Assembly (NCBI GenBank): GCA_938002705.1
Contig: CALLAG010000072.1
Coordinates: forward strand, 1-12,169
Length of the DNA: 12,169 bases
Direction: 5' to 3'
Source: an uncultured Saprospiraceae bacterium
GTDB taxonomy: Bacteria > Bacteroidota > Bacteroidia > Chitinophagales > Saprospiraceae
A program made the translations under genes and the position numbers. A model generated the notes under the pieces. The model searched no databases. It was not told the origin of the DNA and was given only the letters and a program-made list of their open reading frames with translations. This document shows positions 5,975-12,169 of the stretch, one piece after another (the first letter of the stretch is position 1; every line of letters begins with the position of its first letter).

Positions 5975-7249
5975 ATGAATAAAGATTTCTACATATCACT
6001 GATCGCAAAAAAACTTAGCAACGAACTAAACGCTGCAGAGTTAAAAGACCTAAGCACTTGGTTGTCAGGGGACAAGGCTAATAGCCTATCTCTTAATCAA
6101 TTTAAGCAGACTTGGGATCTGACAAAAGACTATAAGAGTAGTTTTTCATTTGATGCTGGTACTGCCTTTCAGTCCTTTGCCTCCAAATACGAAATTCCTA
6201 CTACTACAAGTAAGACAAACATCGAGCCAAAAAGTAAAGTAGGTGTCAAAAGATACGTTCTTATCTTCGCTCTAATGATGCTCACGTCCGCATTTGTAGG
6301 TTCTCTTATATTCAATAATTATTTCAAAAACTCTAATAGTAACAGCGTTGCTAATAATGAGATGCATGCTCAGACATTCGCTCTCAATGATGCTGTTAAC
6401 GTTACGGTAGCTCCTAACTCAAGATTTGAGAAAGGCGTCTATACCATACAGAGGAAGGATAATAATACTGGAGATAAGGGTAATAGTACCTATGATCCTA
6501 ATAGACAGTCTAATATAGTTGGTACAACTAATATTGCCACTTCAGAAAATAAAGTATCATCTAACTATAATGATGATACTATAAATAATAGATCTTCCAA
6601 TAATAGTGGATCCTCAGCCTATATTACTAAGGGGGGGGCTAATACAAATGGAGCATCTAATGCTAATAGTGCTTCAGGAGCAGCTAATAACAATAATAAC
6701 AACGATTATGCAGTAGAGAACTTCTACGGACAAGGATATTTTGATGTAAATGTGCCTTCAGGAATGAAAGCAGCAAAAATAGAAATAGAGGACGATAGAT
6801 ATGTAGAGACAGAGAATGCAACTTTTAATCTTCAGAATTACGAACAAGATGACTTCAGTGTCATAGATGTACAGACGGGTTCTGTTAAGTTCGTAGCAGG
6901 GGAGAACATCCTCAATGTATCTGAAGGACAGAGACTTATCTACAACGAAAAGACGGGTAACTACAAAACAGTAAAACTGCCTGAGCTTAATCCGTTCCAG
7001 TGGCACAAAGGGATCCTTAAATTCGATAATACTCCTTTAGCTGAAGCTTTCAATATGATAGAAAGATTCTATGGGGTGAATATAGAGGTTAATGACGTCA
7101 GCACGTTGGAAAATCATAACGTAACTGCAACTCATTACAAGTCAAGTAACCTAAACGAATGTCTCGAATTACTCAGTGAAACCATCGATATGAAAATCGA
7201 AAGGGTGAACGAAAGAGATATTCAAGTAAGCAACATCAAGAGAAAGTAG
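5975..7249 (+). CDS. FecR-family anti-sigma/sigma regulator with Asn/Ser-rich insert
   Basis: This is a 424-residue inner-membrane regulator that relays the receptor signal to the sigma factor. The N-terminal cytoplasmic FecR domain (about 3-75) includes LSNELNAAELKDLSTWL and WDLTKDY. One membrane segment lies at 94-113 (YVLIFALMMLTSAFVGSLIF) after KR. The periplasmic FecR domain begins near 134 (TFALNDAVNVTVAPNSRFEK) and resumes at about 247 (VENFYGQGYFDVNVPSG, the family's GEAYFDV block). The C-terminal part (about 342-420, FDNTPLAEAFNMIERFYGVN) matches the DUF4974 module of Bacteroidota FecR proteins. Between the two halves of the periplasmic domain sits an insert of about 90 residues made mostly of Asn, Ser, Gly and Thr, with six Asn in a row at 238-243 and a G8 tract in the DNA. 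The LPDGT block usual near the start of this domain is not recognisable. ATG at 5975; no Shine-Dalgarno. Confidence 0.88.
   Translation: MNKDFYISLIAKKLSNELNAAELKDLSTWLSGDKANSLSLNQFKQTWDLTKDYKSSFSFDAGTAFQSFASKYEIPTTTSKTNIEPKSKVGVKRYVLIFALMMLTSAFVGSLIFNNYFKNSNSNSVANNEMHAQTFALNDAVNVTVAPNSRFEKGVYTIQRKDNNTGDKGNSTYDPNRQSNIVGTTNIATSENKVSSNYNDDTINNRSSNNSGSSAYITKGGANTNGASNANSASGAANNNNNNDYAVENFYGQGYFDVNVPSGMKAAKIEIEDDRYVETENATFNLQNYEQDDFSVIDVQTGSVKFVAGENILNVSEGQRLIYNEKTGNYKTVKLPELNPFQWHKGILKFDNTPLAEAFNMIERFYGVNIEVNDVSTLENHNVTATHYKSSNLNECLELLSETIDMKIERVNERDIQVSNIKRK
6631..6638 (+). repeat. G8 homopolymer tract inside the FecR gene
   Basis: Eight consecutive G fall in codons 219-222 (AAG GGG GGG GCT), in AT-rich surroundings. 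One extra G gives TAA directly after codon 222. One missing G gives a TAG after codon 246. Homopolymeric G tracts of this kind are known slippage sites in phase-variable genes of other bacteria. The AAT/AAC run at 6686-6703 lies 48 bp downstream. See findings. Confidence 0.9.
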
Positions 7250-7252
7250 AAA

Positions 7253-7303
7253 ATGGCTGACATTTCTATATTATTTCCACTAATTTTGTGGTTTTTAATA
7301 TAG
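7253..7303 (+). CDS. Possible 16-codon leader ORF before the receptor
   Basis: ATG at 7253, three bases after the FecR stop, opens a frame reading MADISILFPLILWFLI and stopping with TAG at 7301-7303, two bases before the receptor ATG at 7306. Both junctions are alike (TAGAAAATG and TAGAAATG). Translation through it would open the hairpin that covers the receptor start. There is no ribosome-binding site and no conservation evidence, so this may be chance. Confidence 0.2.
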   Translation: MADISILFPLILWFLI

Positions 7304-7307
7304 AAAT
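7262..7307 (+). promoter_or_regulatory. Inverted repeat/hairpin over the receptor start
   Basis: ATTTCTATATTA (7262-7273) pairs perfectly with TAATATAGAAAT (7296-7307). Inside, CCAC (7277-7280) pairs with GTGG (7288-7291), enclosing TAATTTT. The 3' arm includes the first two bases of the ATG at 7306. No U-run follows, so it is not an ordinary terminator. It could block ribosome access on transcripts read through from fecR, or be a protein-binding operator on DNA. Confidence 0.55.
7281..7288 (+). promoter_or_regulatory. Candidate -7 box for the receptor (TAATTTTG)
   Basis: TAATTTTG is an exact TAnnTTTG match lying in the loop of the inverted repeat. A start near 7295 would leave about 11 bases before the ATG and would remove the 5' arm of the hairpin from the transcript. 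No clear TTG -33 element is seen. Confidence 0.4.
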
Positions 7308-9993
7308 GTTTAGTAGCCTAAAATCATTATTTCTTATCGTAGCCATAATCATGGCTACTTCTTTTTTGTCCTCAGGACAAAGAACCATACCTGATGAGAA
7401 AGTAATAGATTACTCCACAGAAGATAAGACACTGAGAGAAGTCCTCTTTGAGCTAAGCGAATTAGCCAGTGTCACCATCGCATTCCAAGACCAGATCATA
7501 CCAGGAGACTCCATTGTCAATCTTTCAGTAAGAAAAGAAAGACTTGGTAAGTTGATCGATTACCTTATTCAAGATCACAACCTCAAATATAAGATCGTAG
7601 GTAATCAGATCGTCATCCTCCCAGACGAATACAAAAAAGCAACAACTTCTAATCGACTAACTATATCAGGTATTGTCAGAGATGTAGTTACTGGAGAACC
7701 GCTCATAGGTGCTAATGTCTATCTATATGATTACTCCCAAGGCGTATCCAGTAATGAATATGGTTTCTACAGCTTTACGCTCGATAAAGGACTCCAAAGA
7801 ATATACTCATCATATATAGGATATGAGATGGCTATACATGAGGTCCCATTAGTCAAGGATACCACGATCAATATAGAGATGAAAGCCCTAACAAGGTTAA
7901 CAGAAGTAATCATCACAGAAAAATCATTATCTCCTATAAAACCAATAGACCAACCAGAGATGGCATCTGTAGATGTTATGTCTATAGAACAGTTGTTGTC
8001 TAAGATTCCACTTGCCGGAGAGCCAGATGTTATGAGATTAGCTTATGCTATGACCGGAGTAACGACAGGTGCTGATGGATTCGGAGGTATGAGCGTAAGA
8101 GGAGGGGAGACTAATCAGAATCTTGTCTTATTTGATGGTATACCTGTATATAATGCTCAGCATGGGTTTGGGCTGTTCTCCATATTTAACTCAAGTGTGA
8201 TCAAGAGTGCTAAGATATACAAAGGGGCATTCCCCTCAAGATATGCCGGTAGGTTATCTTCTGTCATGGATATAAGGACCAGAGAGGGGAGTTTCAGAAA
8301 AATTAAAGGTGATGTATCACTCGGATTATTTACCGGAGCTGCATCCATAGAAGGGCCTATCATTAAGGAGAAGGCGTCATTTCTTGTGTCTGCAAGAAGA
8401 ACGTTTGTAGATCCGTGGATAAGAAATCTTACAAGTGCTATTAATAATAACGAAGGCAGCTCTTTTGTCTACTTCTATGACTTCAATGGAAAACTTAATT
8501 TTAGTATCGGAGACTTTTCTAAGCTATACTTGAGCTATTACACAGGCAAAGATAATTTTGATACCGAGAAGGTAAGTGCTGATAGAGTAGAACCTAATTT
8601 TACCAACACTGACCAGTTATTTTGGGACTCAGGTAACAGTCTCGGTTCTCTAAGATGGAATGCTCGTTTGTCTAACAAGCTATTCTTGAATGCGTCAGTC
8701 TATCAATCTAAGTATTCTTTCATTTCTTTTGATCAGGATAGAATAGATGAGTTTGAATCACCCAATTCTATTTCATTCGTAGATGCAACTTATAACGCGG
8801 CATATTATAGGACTCAGATATCGGATGTAGCAGGAAGATTAGAATTTGATTTCGTACCTAATCCGACGCATCAGATCAAATTTGGAGGAGGATTAATTAA
8901 TCACAATTTCTCTCCAGGTTTTATTAGTGTCAATCAGTCTGACTCATTATTACCGATACAAATGCCGGTGAGCAGTAATACATTAGAGGATGAATTGATA
9001 GAGACAGATCTTGAATCTCGAGAGTTTGATGTATTTGTAGAAGATGAAATTAAGTTAGGACCGAAAGCAAGGCTAAATCTTGGTTATAATCACTCAGTTA
9101 TAGTAACAGGAGATAAGACCTATCATATACCGCAGCCTCGTGTTTTATTTGCAGTAGGTAGTGAGAAGTCATTATTTAAAATGTCATGGGGTAGAATGGG
9201 GCAGTTCCTTCATACACTAACTAATACAGGGCTTGGTGTACCTATCGATGTATGGTTACCCTCCACAGATAAGATAAAGCCAGAGCAGTCTTGGATATTA
9301 TCCATAGGGCAATTCCAGCAGAGCAAGCTCTTAGGCAATGTAGGCATAGAAGTTTTTTATAAAAAAATGAATAATCTCACAAGATTTAGTGAGACAGGAT
9401 TTATCAATATATCTGCTAATTCTAATTGGGAGAATCTCATTCCGATAGGAGAAGGTGAGTCCTACGGTGCTGAATTTAGTATCAAAAAGGAAACGGAAAA
9501 GACAAATTTCAACCTTGGTTATACTTTATCTTGGTCTAATAGGCAATACGATGAGATTAATGATGGGGACAAATTTGCCTTCAGGTATGATCGTAGACAT
9601 GTCATCAATTTAGGAATAAGGCGAAAAATAGCTGATAATATAGATCTATCCATCGACTGGGAGTTTGGTTCAGGCACACCAGTGACGCTGCCTGATAATG
9701 TTGCATTTACTGATATAGGACAGAATGGAGAACAGATAATTATTCTTATATACAGTAGGATTAATAACTCAAAATTGCCGGCTTATCATCGCCTTGATTT
9801 CGGCGTAGATATACACACGGATCACAAGTGGGGGACTTCTACATTAACCTTAGGATTATACAATGCATACAATAGGCAGAATCCTTTCTATAGAGATATC
9901 AACTTCAATCCCAATGGTAATCCTAGGCTAACTTATCAAGATCTTGTGATACTACCTGTATTGCCTTCCTTCCGATATGCTATTAGTTTTTGA
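7306..9993 (+). CDS. TonB-dependent outer-membrane receptor with STN signalling domain
   Basis: This is an outer-membrane beta-barrel receptor/transporter of the FecA-like transducer type, about 895 residues from ATG 7306. A GTG at 7288 would add six residues. The ATG is preferred because it gives a clean signal peptide (SLKSLFLIVAIIMATSFLSSG). Domain order: STN secretin/TonB short N-terminal domain (about 35-99, TLREVLFELSELASVTIAF), carboxypeptidase-regulatory-like domain (about 108-194, LTISGIVRDVVTGEPLIGAN), plug (about 209-319, with MSVRGGETNQNLVLFDGIPV and YKGAFPSRYAGRLSSVMDIR), then a barrel to the C-terminal F of RYAISF. The STN domain is the part that touches FecR in signalling receptors, which fits the sigma and FecR genes just upstream. 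No SusD gene is adjacent, so this is not a SusCD glycan pair. The partner is a DUF4249 lipoprotein. Ligand unknown. Confidence 0.92.
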   Translation: MFSSLKSLFLIVAIIMATSFLSSGQRTIPDEKVIDYSTEDKTLREVLFELSELASVTIAFQDQIIPGDSIVNLSVRKERLGKLIDYLIQDHNLKYKIVGNQIVILPDEYKKATTSNRLTISGIVRDVVTGEPLIGANVYLYDYSQGVSSNEYGFYSFTLDKGLQRIYSSYIGYEMAIHEVPLVKDTTINIEMKALTRLTEVIITEKSLSPIKPIDQPEMASVDVMSIEQLLSKIPLAGEPDVMRLAYAMTGVTTGADGFGGMSVRGGETNQNLVLFDGIPVYNAQHGFGLFSIFNSSVIKSAKIYKGAFPSRYAGRLSSVMDIRTREGSFRKIKGDVSLGLFTGAASIEGPIIKEKASFLVSARRTFVDPWIRNLTSAINNNEGSSFVYFYDFNGKLNFSIGDFSKLYLSYYTGKDNFDTEKVSADRVEPNFTNTDQLFWDSGNSLGSLRWNARLSNKLFLNASVYQSKYSFISFDQDRIDEFESPNSISFVDATYNAAYYRTQISDVAGRLEFDFVPNPTHQIKFGGGLINHNFSPGFISVNQSDSLLPIQMPVSSNTLEDELIETDLESREFDVFVEDEIKLGPKARLNLGYNHSVIVTGDKTYHIPQPRVLFAVGSEKSLFKMSWGRMGQFLHTLTNTGLGVPIDVWLPSTDKIKPEQSWILSIGQFQQSKLLGNVGIEVFYKKMNNLTRFSETGFINISANSNWENLIPIGEGESYGAEFSIKKETEKTNFNLGYTLSWSNRQYDEINDGDKFAFRYDRRHVINLGIRRKIADNIDLSIDWEFGSGTPVTLPDNVAFTDIGQNGEQIIILIYSRINNSKLPAYHRLDFGVDIHTDHKWGTSTLTLGLYNAYNRQNPFYRDINFNPNGNPRLTYQDLVILPVLPSFRYAISF

Positions 9994-10086
9994 CATTTAA
10001 AAATCCAATACCCTTTAGGTCAGCTATTTTACATTTTTTTGTGAGTTAAATATCAAAATATGTAGGAATTAGTGCTCGTATTATCA

Positions 10087-10094
10087 TAAATTTG
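10087..10094 (+). promoter_or_regulatory. Candidate -7 box for the DUF4249 gene (TAAATTTG)
   Basis: TAAATTTG is an exact TAnnTTTG match, 54 bp before the DUF4249 ATG in the 155-bp spacer after the receptor. The -33 region is weak. If real, the lipoprotein can be expressed apart from the receptor. Confidence 0.35.
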
Positions 10095-10148
10095 TAGCGT
10101 TAAGGTGACTTCAAACGATTTGGATGTCATAATAGTATAACCAATTAG

Positions 10149-11054
10149 ATGAACAAGATTAATTTACTCATTTCTTTACTCATTTTGAGTTCTTTGCTTC
10201 TAACTTCATGTCTCAGAGATGTGGAATTTAGTTCGGAGAGTGGTTTACAGCAATTAGTTGTTTTAGCTGAGTGGGAAGAAGGTCTTGAACCTTCTTTGAG
10301 AATCTCAACGACATTTGATATCAATTCTGCTCCAGAACCTATTGATGGTAATTTTGCAAGTGTCACATTTTCGGAATCATCCGTTAACGAAACTCCAAGA
10401 GCACTTAGACCTAATCAAAACGATTTGTCACTTTTTTTCTTGGCTTCATTTTCTGATTTCGAATTAAAACAAGGAGAATCTTACAATCTTACAGTTGATG
10501 TACCTGATTTGGATTTAGAACCAGTTGTTGGGCAAACGAGAATGCCATTCAGAGGGTCCATTGCGAATTTTAATGACATCAAATTAGTAACTGAAAATTC
10601 AGATTTTACTGAGTTGTCAGTTTCACTTAATATGGGAGCTATTCCTGATTCTAATAGTTTTTACCACCTTATTCCATACATAATAGATAATTCTGGGACT
10701 AAGATTTTTCCAGATGTGAGTAAGTTAGTCACTGGTGAAAATGGAGTAACACTATTGTCTCATCGAGATGGCATACTTATTGATAATAACAACTTAGATA
10801 ATACCAATCTTCTCGAATTTAACCTTCGTACTTTACTGCCTTTAGATATTAATCAGTTATCAGATAAGACTTTATACTTTAAGTTGAACACTGTGGCCGA
10901 GGAGTATTATTTATATTATCAGTCAGTAAGTCGTCAATTCGAGACTAATCAAAGTCCTTTTACAATACCTACCCTTAGTTATAGCCAATTCGACAATGGT
11001 TATGGCATTTTTACTGCTTTCAGTTCTGAGGTATTCAATTATCCGATTAACTAA
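10149..11054 (+). CDS. DUF4249-family lipoprotein, receptor partner
   Basis: This is a 301-residue predicted lipoprotein. A hydrophobic signal (residues 4-19) is followed by the lipobox LLTSC with Cys at 21. The mature protein starts with a beta-rich segment LQQLVVLAEWEEGLEPSLRI, then EPIDGNFASVTFSE and the middle motif ELKQGESYNLTVDVPDLDLE. This order (self-contained N-terminal beta domain, then a pattern of GxxYxLxVxxPD) is that of DUF4249 proteins, which are regularly encoded directly after STN/carboxypeptidase-like TonB receptors in Bacteroidota. By position it is likely an outer-membrane accessory for ligand capture, as SusD-type proteins are for SusC, but no biochemical role is established. 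No Shine-Dalgarno precedes the ATG. The family assignment rests on context and general sequence pattern, since no single diagnostic motif is present. Confidence 0.72.
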   Translation: MNKINLLISLLILSSLLLTSCLRDVEFSSESGLQQLVVLAEWEEGLEPSLRISTTFDINSAPEPIDGNFASVTFSESSVNETPRALRPNQNDLSLFFLASFSDFELKQGESYNLTVDVPDLDLEPVVGQTRMPFRGSIANFNDIKLVTENSDFTELSVSLNMGAIPDSNSFYHLIPYIIDNSGTKIFPDVSKLVTGENGVTLLSHRDGILIDNNNLDNTNLLEFNLRTLLPLDINQLSDKTLYFKLNTVAEEYYLYYQSVSRQFETNQSPFTIPTLSYSQFDNGYGIFTAFSSEVFNYPIN

Positions 11055-11103
11055 TAAGCAGACACCACCTTATATACTTTTAACAACATTCCGGATTTTT
11101 TCA

Positions 11104-11132
11104 GATCATGAGGTCTATATGTCCTAGTGATC
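11104..11132. promoter_or_regulatory. Imperfect inverted repeat upstream of the Crp/Fnr gene
   Basis: GATCATGAGG (11104-11113) and CCTAGTGATC (11123-11132) are inverted repeats matching at 8 of 10 positions with a 9-nt spacer, 32 bp before the regulator ATG. Crp/Fnr dimers bind two-fold symmetric sites, so this could be an autoregulatory operator. It does not match the TGTGA-N6-TCACA consensus well. Confidence 0.3.
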
Positions 11133-11164
11133 CTATTTCAAATTTTTAGAAAAACCTGGAAGAA

Positions 11165-11845
11165 ATGGATTTAAGTACTAAAGTTAAGTACCTAGCGGAT
11201 GTGTCCCTTTTTGAGGACTTATCGCAAGATGATTTACTTGATATTGCAGATTTATCAAGTGTAAAAAAATTTAGTAAACATCAGATGATATATCGTGCTG
11301 ATGATCCTGCTGAAGATGTTTTTGTTCTCTCAGTAGGAACTATAAAAATTATAAGCAAATCTGGAGATGGGAGAGAGGTCATTAAGACTATTATGCATCC
11401 TAAGTCATTATTTGGGACAGAATATCTTTCTTCTTCTGGAGTGAGGAATAACAGTGCTAAGGCCATAGATAAAGATGTCATATGCCTCGCTATAAACTCA
11501 CACGACTTCAAAGCTTACTTGAAAGCCAATTGGGCATTGACAGATAAATTTATCAAAGTATTAGGCACGAGGCTAATGTACTTAGAAGATAGATTCGAAT
11601 CATTAGTCATCAAGGATGCAAGAGAGCGTATAATAGACTTTCTAAAAGATAACGCAAAGCAAAACGGACGTCAAGTAGGATTAGAGATGCTTATCAAGCA
11701 CAGCCTAACTCAACAGGATATAGCGAACTATACAGGAACCTCAAGACAGACGGTTACCTATGTATTAAATGACTTAAAAAGACAAAATCAGATATACTTT
11801 AAGAGAAAAAGTATATTAATACGAGATATGGAGAATCTTTCTTAG
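11165..11845 (+). CDS. Crp/Fnr-family transcriptional regulator
   Basis: This is a 226-residue regulator. An N-terminal cyclic-nucleotide-binding-type beta-roll (about 10-120) is followed by a long dimerisation helix (about 118-140) and a C-terminal winged helix-turn-helix. The recognition region is LTQQDIANYTGTSRQTVTYV (171-190), typical of the HTH_Crp fold. The loop that binds cAMP in E. coli CRP is changed here: FGTEYLSSSGVRNNSAKA (73-90) keeps Glu and Arg-Ser elements but not the RSAT arrangement, so cAMP binding is doubtful. There is no N-terminal Cys cluster, only C97, so it is not an FNR-type iron-sulphur oxygen sensor. GGAAGAA just before the ATG may act as a ribosome-binding site. 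It is separated by 110 bp from the DUF4249 gene, which it may or may not regulate. Its signal is unknown. Confidence 0.88.
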   Translation: MDLSTKVKYLADVSLFEDLSQDDLLDIADLSSVKKFSKHQMIYRADDPAEDVFVLSVGTIKIISKSGDGREVIKTIMHPKSLFGTEYLSSSGVRNNSAKAIDKDVICLAINSHDFKAYLKANWALTDKFIKVLGTRLMYLEDRFESLVIKDARERIIDFLKDNAKQNGRQVGLEMLIKHSLTQQDIANYTGTSRQTVTYVLNDLKRQNQIYFKRKSILIRDMENLS

Positions 11846-11850
11846 ATTCT
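11832..11850 (+). terminator. Weak hairpin at the end of the Crp/Fnr gene
   Basis: AGAATCT (11832-11838) and AGATTCT (11844-11850) form a 7-bp stem with a 5-nt loop, followed by TACTTTTATATT. It spans the stop codon at 11843-11845. The stem is AT-rich and the T-run is interrupted, so termination would be inefficient. Confidence 0.3.
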
Positions 11851-11876
11851 TACTTTTATATTACATAAAATGATGA

Positions 11877-11884
11877 TACATTTG
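11877..11884 (+). promoter_or_regulatory. -7 box of the tRNA-Ser promoter (TACATTTG)
   Basis: TACATTTG matches TAnnTTTG exactly, 39 bp before the tRNA 5' end, at a spacing similar to that at tRNA-His. The -33 region (TTTTA around 11853) is weak. Confidence 0.5.
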
Positions 11885-11923
11885 CAGTCGCTTAACCACA
11901 AGCAACTGCAAATTTTTATTCAC

Positions 11924-12009
11924 GGAGGAATGGCAGAGCTGGTTTAATGCACTAGTCTTGAAAACTAGCGTGCGGCAACGTACCGGGGGTTCGAATCCCT
12001 CTTCCTCCG
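11924..12009 (+). tRNA. tRNA-Ser (anticodon TGA)
   Basis: This is an 86-nt class II tRNA. Acceptor GGAGGAA pairs fully with TTCCTCC (12002-12008) and the discriminator is G73 at 12009. The anticodon stem CTAGT/ACTAG encloses loop CTTGAAA, giving anticodon TGA, which reads UCA and other UCN serine codons. The long variable arm (about 11969-11985), the serine hallmark, is present, and the T-arm is GGGGG-TTCGAAT-CCCTC. CCA is not encoded. Its 3' portion from 11978 belongs to the terminal palindrome. Confidence 0.93.
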
Positions 12010-12020
12010 CATCAATGATG

Positions 12021-12046
12021 AAAAGCCCCATTTATGGGGCTTTTTT
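12021..12046 (+). terminator. Rho-independent terminator of tRNA-Ser
   Basis: AAAAGCCCCA (12021-12030) pairs with TGGGGCTTTT (12035-12044) around a TTTA loop, with a T-run at 12041-12046. It lies 11 bp after the tRNA. The A-run on the other side makes it usable in both directions. An exact mirror copy lies at 12101-12126. Confidence 0.9.
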
Positions 12047-12137
12047 GATATACATCCAATAGAATTTGAAATAAATTTCAAATTCTATTGGATGTATATC
12101 AAAAAAGCCCCATAAATGGGGCTTTTCATCATTGATG

Positions 12138-12169
12138 CGGAGGAAGAGGGATTCGAACCCCCGGTACGT
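12138..12169 (-). tRNA. Partial mirror copy of the tRNA-Ser 3' end
   Basis: Bases 12138-12169 are the reverse complement of the last 32 nt of the tRNA-Ser at 11924-12009: discriminator, 3' acceptor strand, T-arm and end of the variable arm. The rest is outside the window. It is part of the palindrome and is probably an artefactual duplicate, not a second gene. Confidence 0.6.

Larger units (their letters stand above)
11978..12169. repeat. Perfect terminal palindrome, 95-bp arms
   Basis: Bases 11978-12072 are the exact reverse complement of 12075-12169, with AA (12073-12074) between. The arm holds the 3' part of tRNA-Ser, its terminator and about 26 bp of AT-rich spacer. The right arm is cut by the window end, so its true length is unknown. 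No mismatch was found, which argues for a very recent event or an assembly fold-back. Confidence 0.95.

Noticed and set aside
7262..7307. Terminator of the sigma-fecR transcript
   Set aside because: The stem is AT-rich and no U-run follows the 3' arm, so an intrinsic terminator is unlikely.
7306..11054. SusC/SusD polysaccharide utilisation locus
   Set aside because: The downstream lipoprotein lacks SusD character and no glycosidase or lyase is present; the STN domain and sigma/FecR genes point to the transducer receptor class.
11165..11845. FNR-type oxygen sensor
   Set aside because: The N-terminal Cys cluster needed to hold a 4Fe-4S centre is absent; the protein has a single Cys at residue 97.

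Overview
The window looks like a chromosomal piece from a free-living member of the Bacteroidota. It is AT-rich and has few Shine-Dalgarno sequences. Several genes and both tRNAs are preceded by a TAnnTTTG box, the -7 element of the Bacteroidota housekeeping sigma factor. It carries families typical of that phylum: recF followed by a small DUF721 gene, a FecI/FecR/TonB-receptor set with a DUF4249 lipoprotein, and a conserved His-rich lipoprotein. I cannot name a genus.

Layout. At 1-27 (minus) there may be the first codons of a gene leaving the window. At 91-1131 (minus) is pyruvate dehydrogenase E1 alpha. Divergent from it are recF (1200-2309) and a DUF721/DciA-like gene (2316-2606), forming a DNA replication/repair pair. 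A di-heme cytochrome c peroxidase (2614-3618, minus) converges on them with 7 bp between. A gene-free stretch (3619-4216) holds two diverged copies of a 218/219-bp structured repeat, each with a terminator hairpin. The second copy runs into tRNA-His(GTG) on the minus strand. A minus-strand lipoprotein (4388-5170) follows.

From 5373 to 11054 lies a cell-surface signalling cassette: ECF sigma factor, FecR-type anti-sigma regulator, a TonB-dependent outer-membrane receptor with an N-terminal STN signalling domain, and a DUF4249 lipoprotein. By analogy with E. coli FecI-FecR-FecA, an extracellular ligand bound by the receptor would be reported through the STN domain to periplasmic FecR, which then releases or activates the sigma factor. 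The ligand is unknown. A Crp/Fnr-type regulator (11165-11845) and tRNA-Ser(TGA) with its terminator follow.

The last 192 bases are a perfect palindrome with 95-bp arms and a 2-nt centre, cut off by the end of the window. A fold-back or assembly artefact is the simplest reading.

Most worth a second look: (1) a G8 tract inside the FecR gene, where either a +1 or a -1 slip truncates the periplasmic sensor half but leaves the cytoplasmic domain and membrane anchor; (2) a long hairpin over the receptor start with a -7 box in its loop; (3) the tandem structured repeat that includes the 3' end of tRNA-His, whose acceptor stem has two adjacent U-U mismatches; (4) the terminal palindrome. No mobile-element gene, CRISPR array or defence gene is visible. 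Most of the window is ordinary core and accessory Bacteroidota content.
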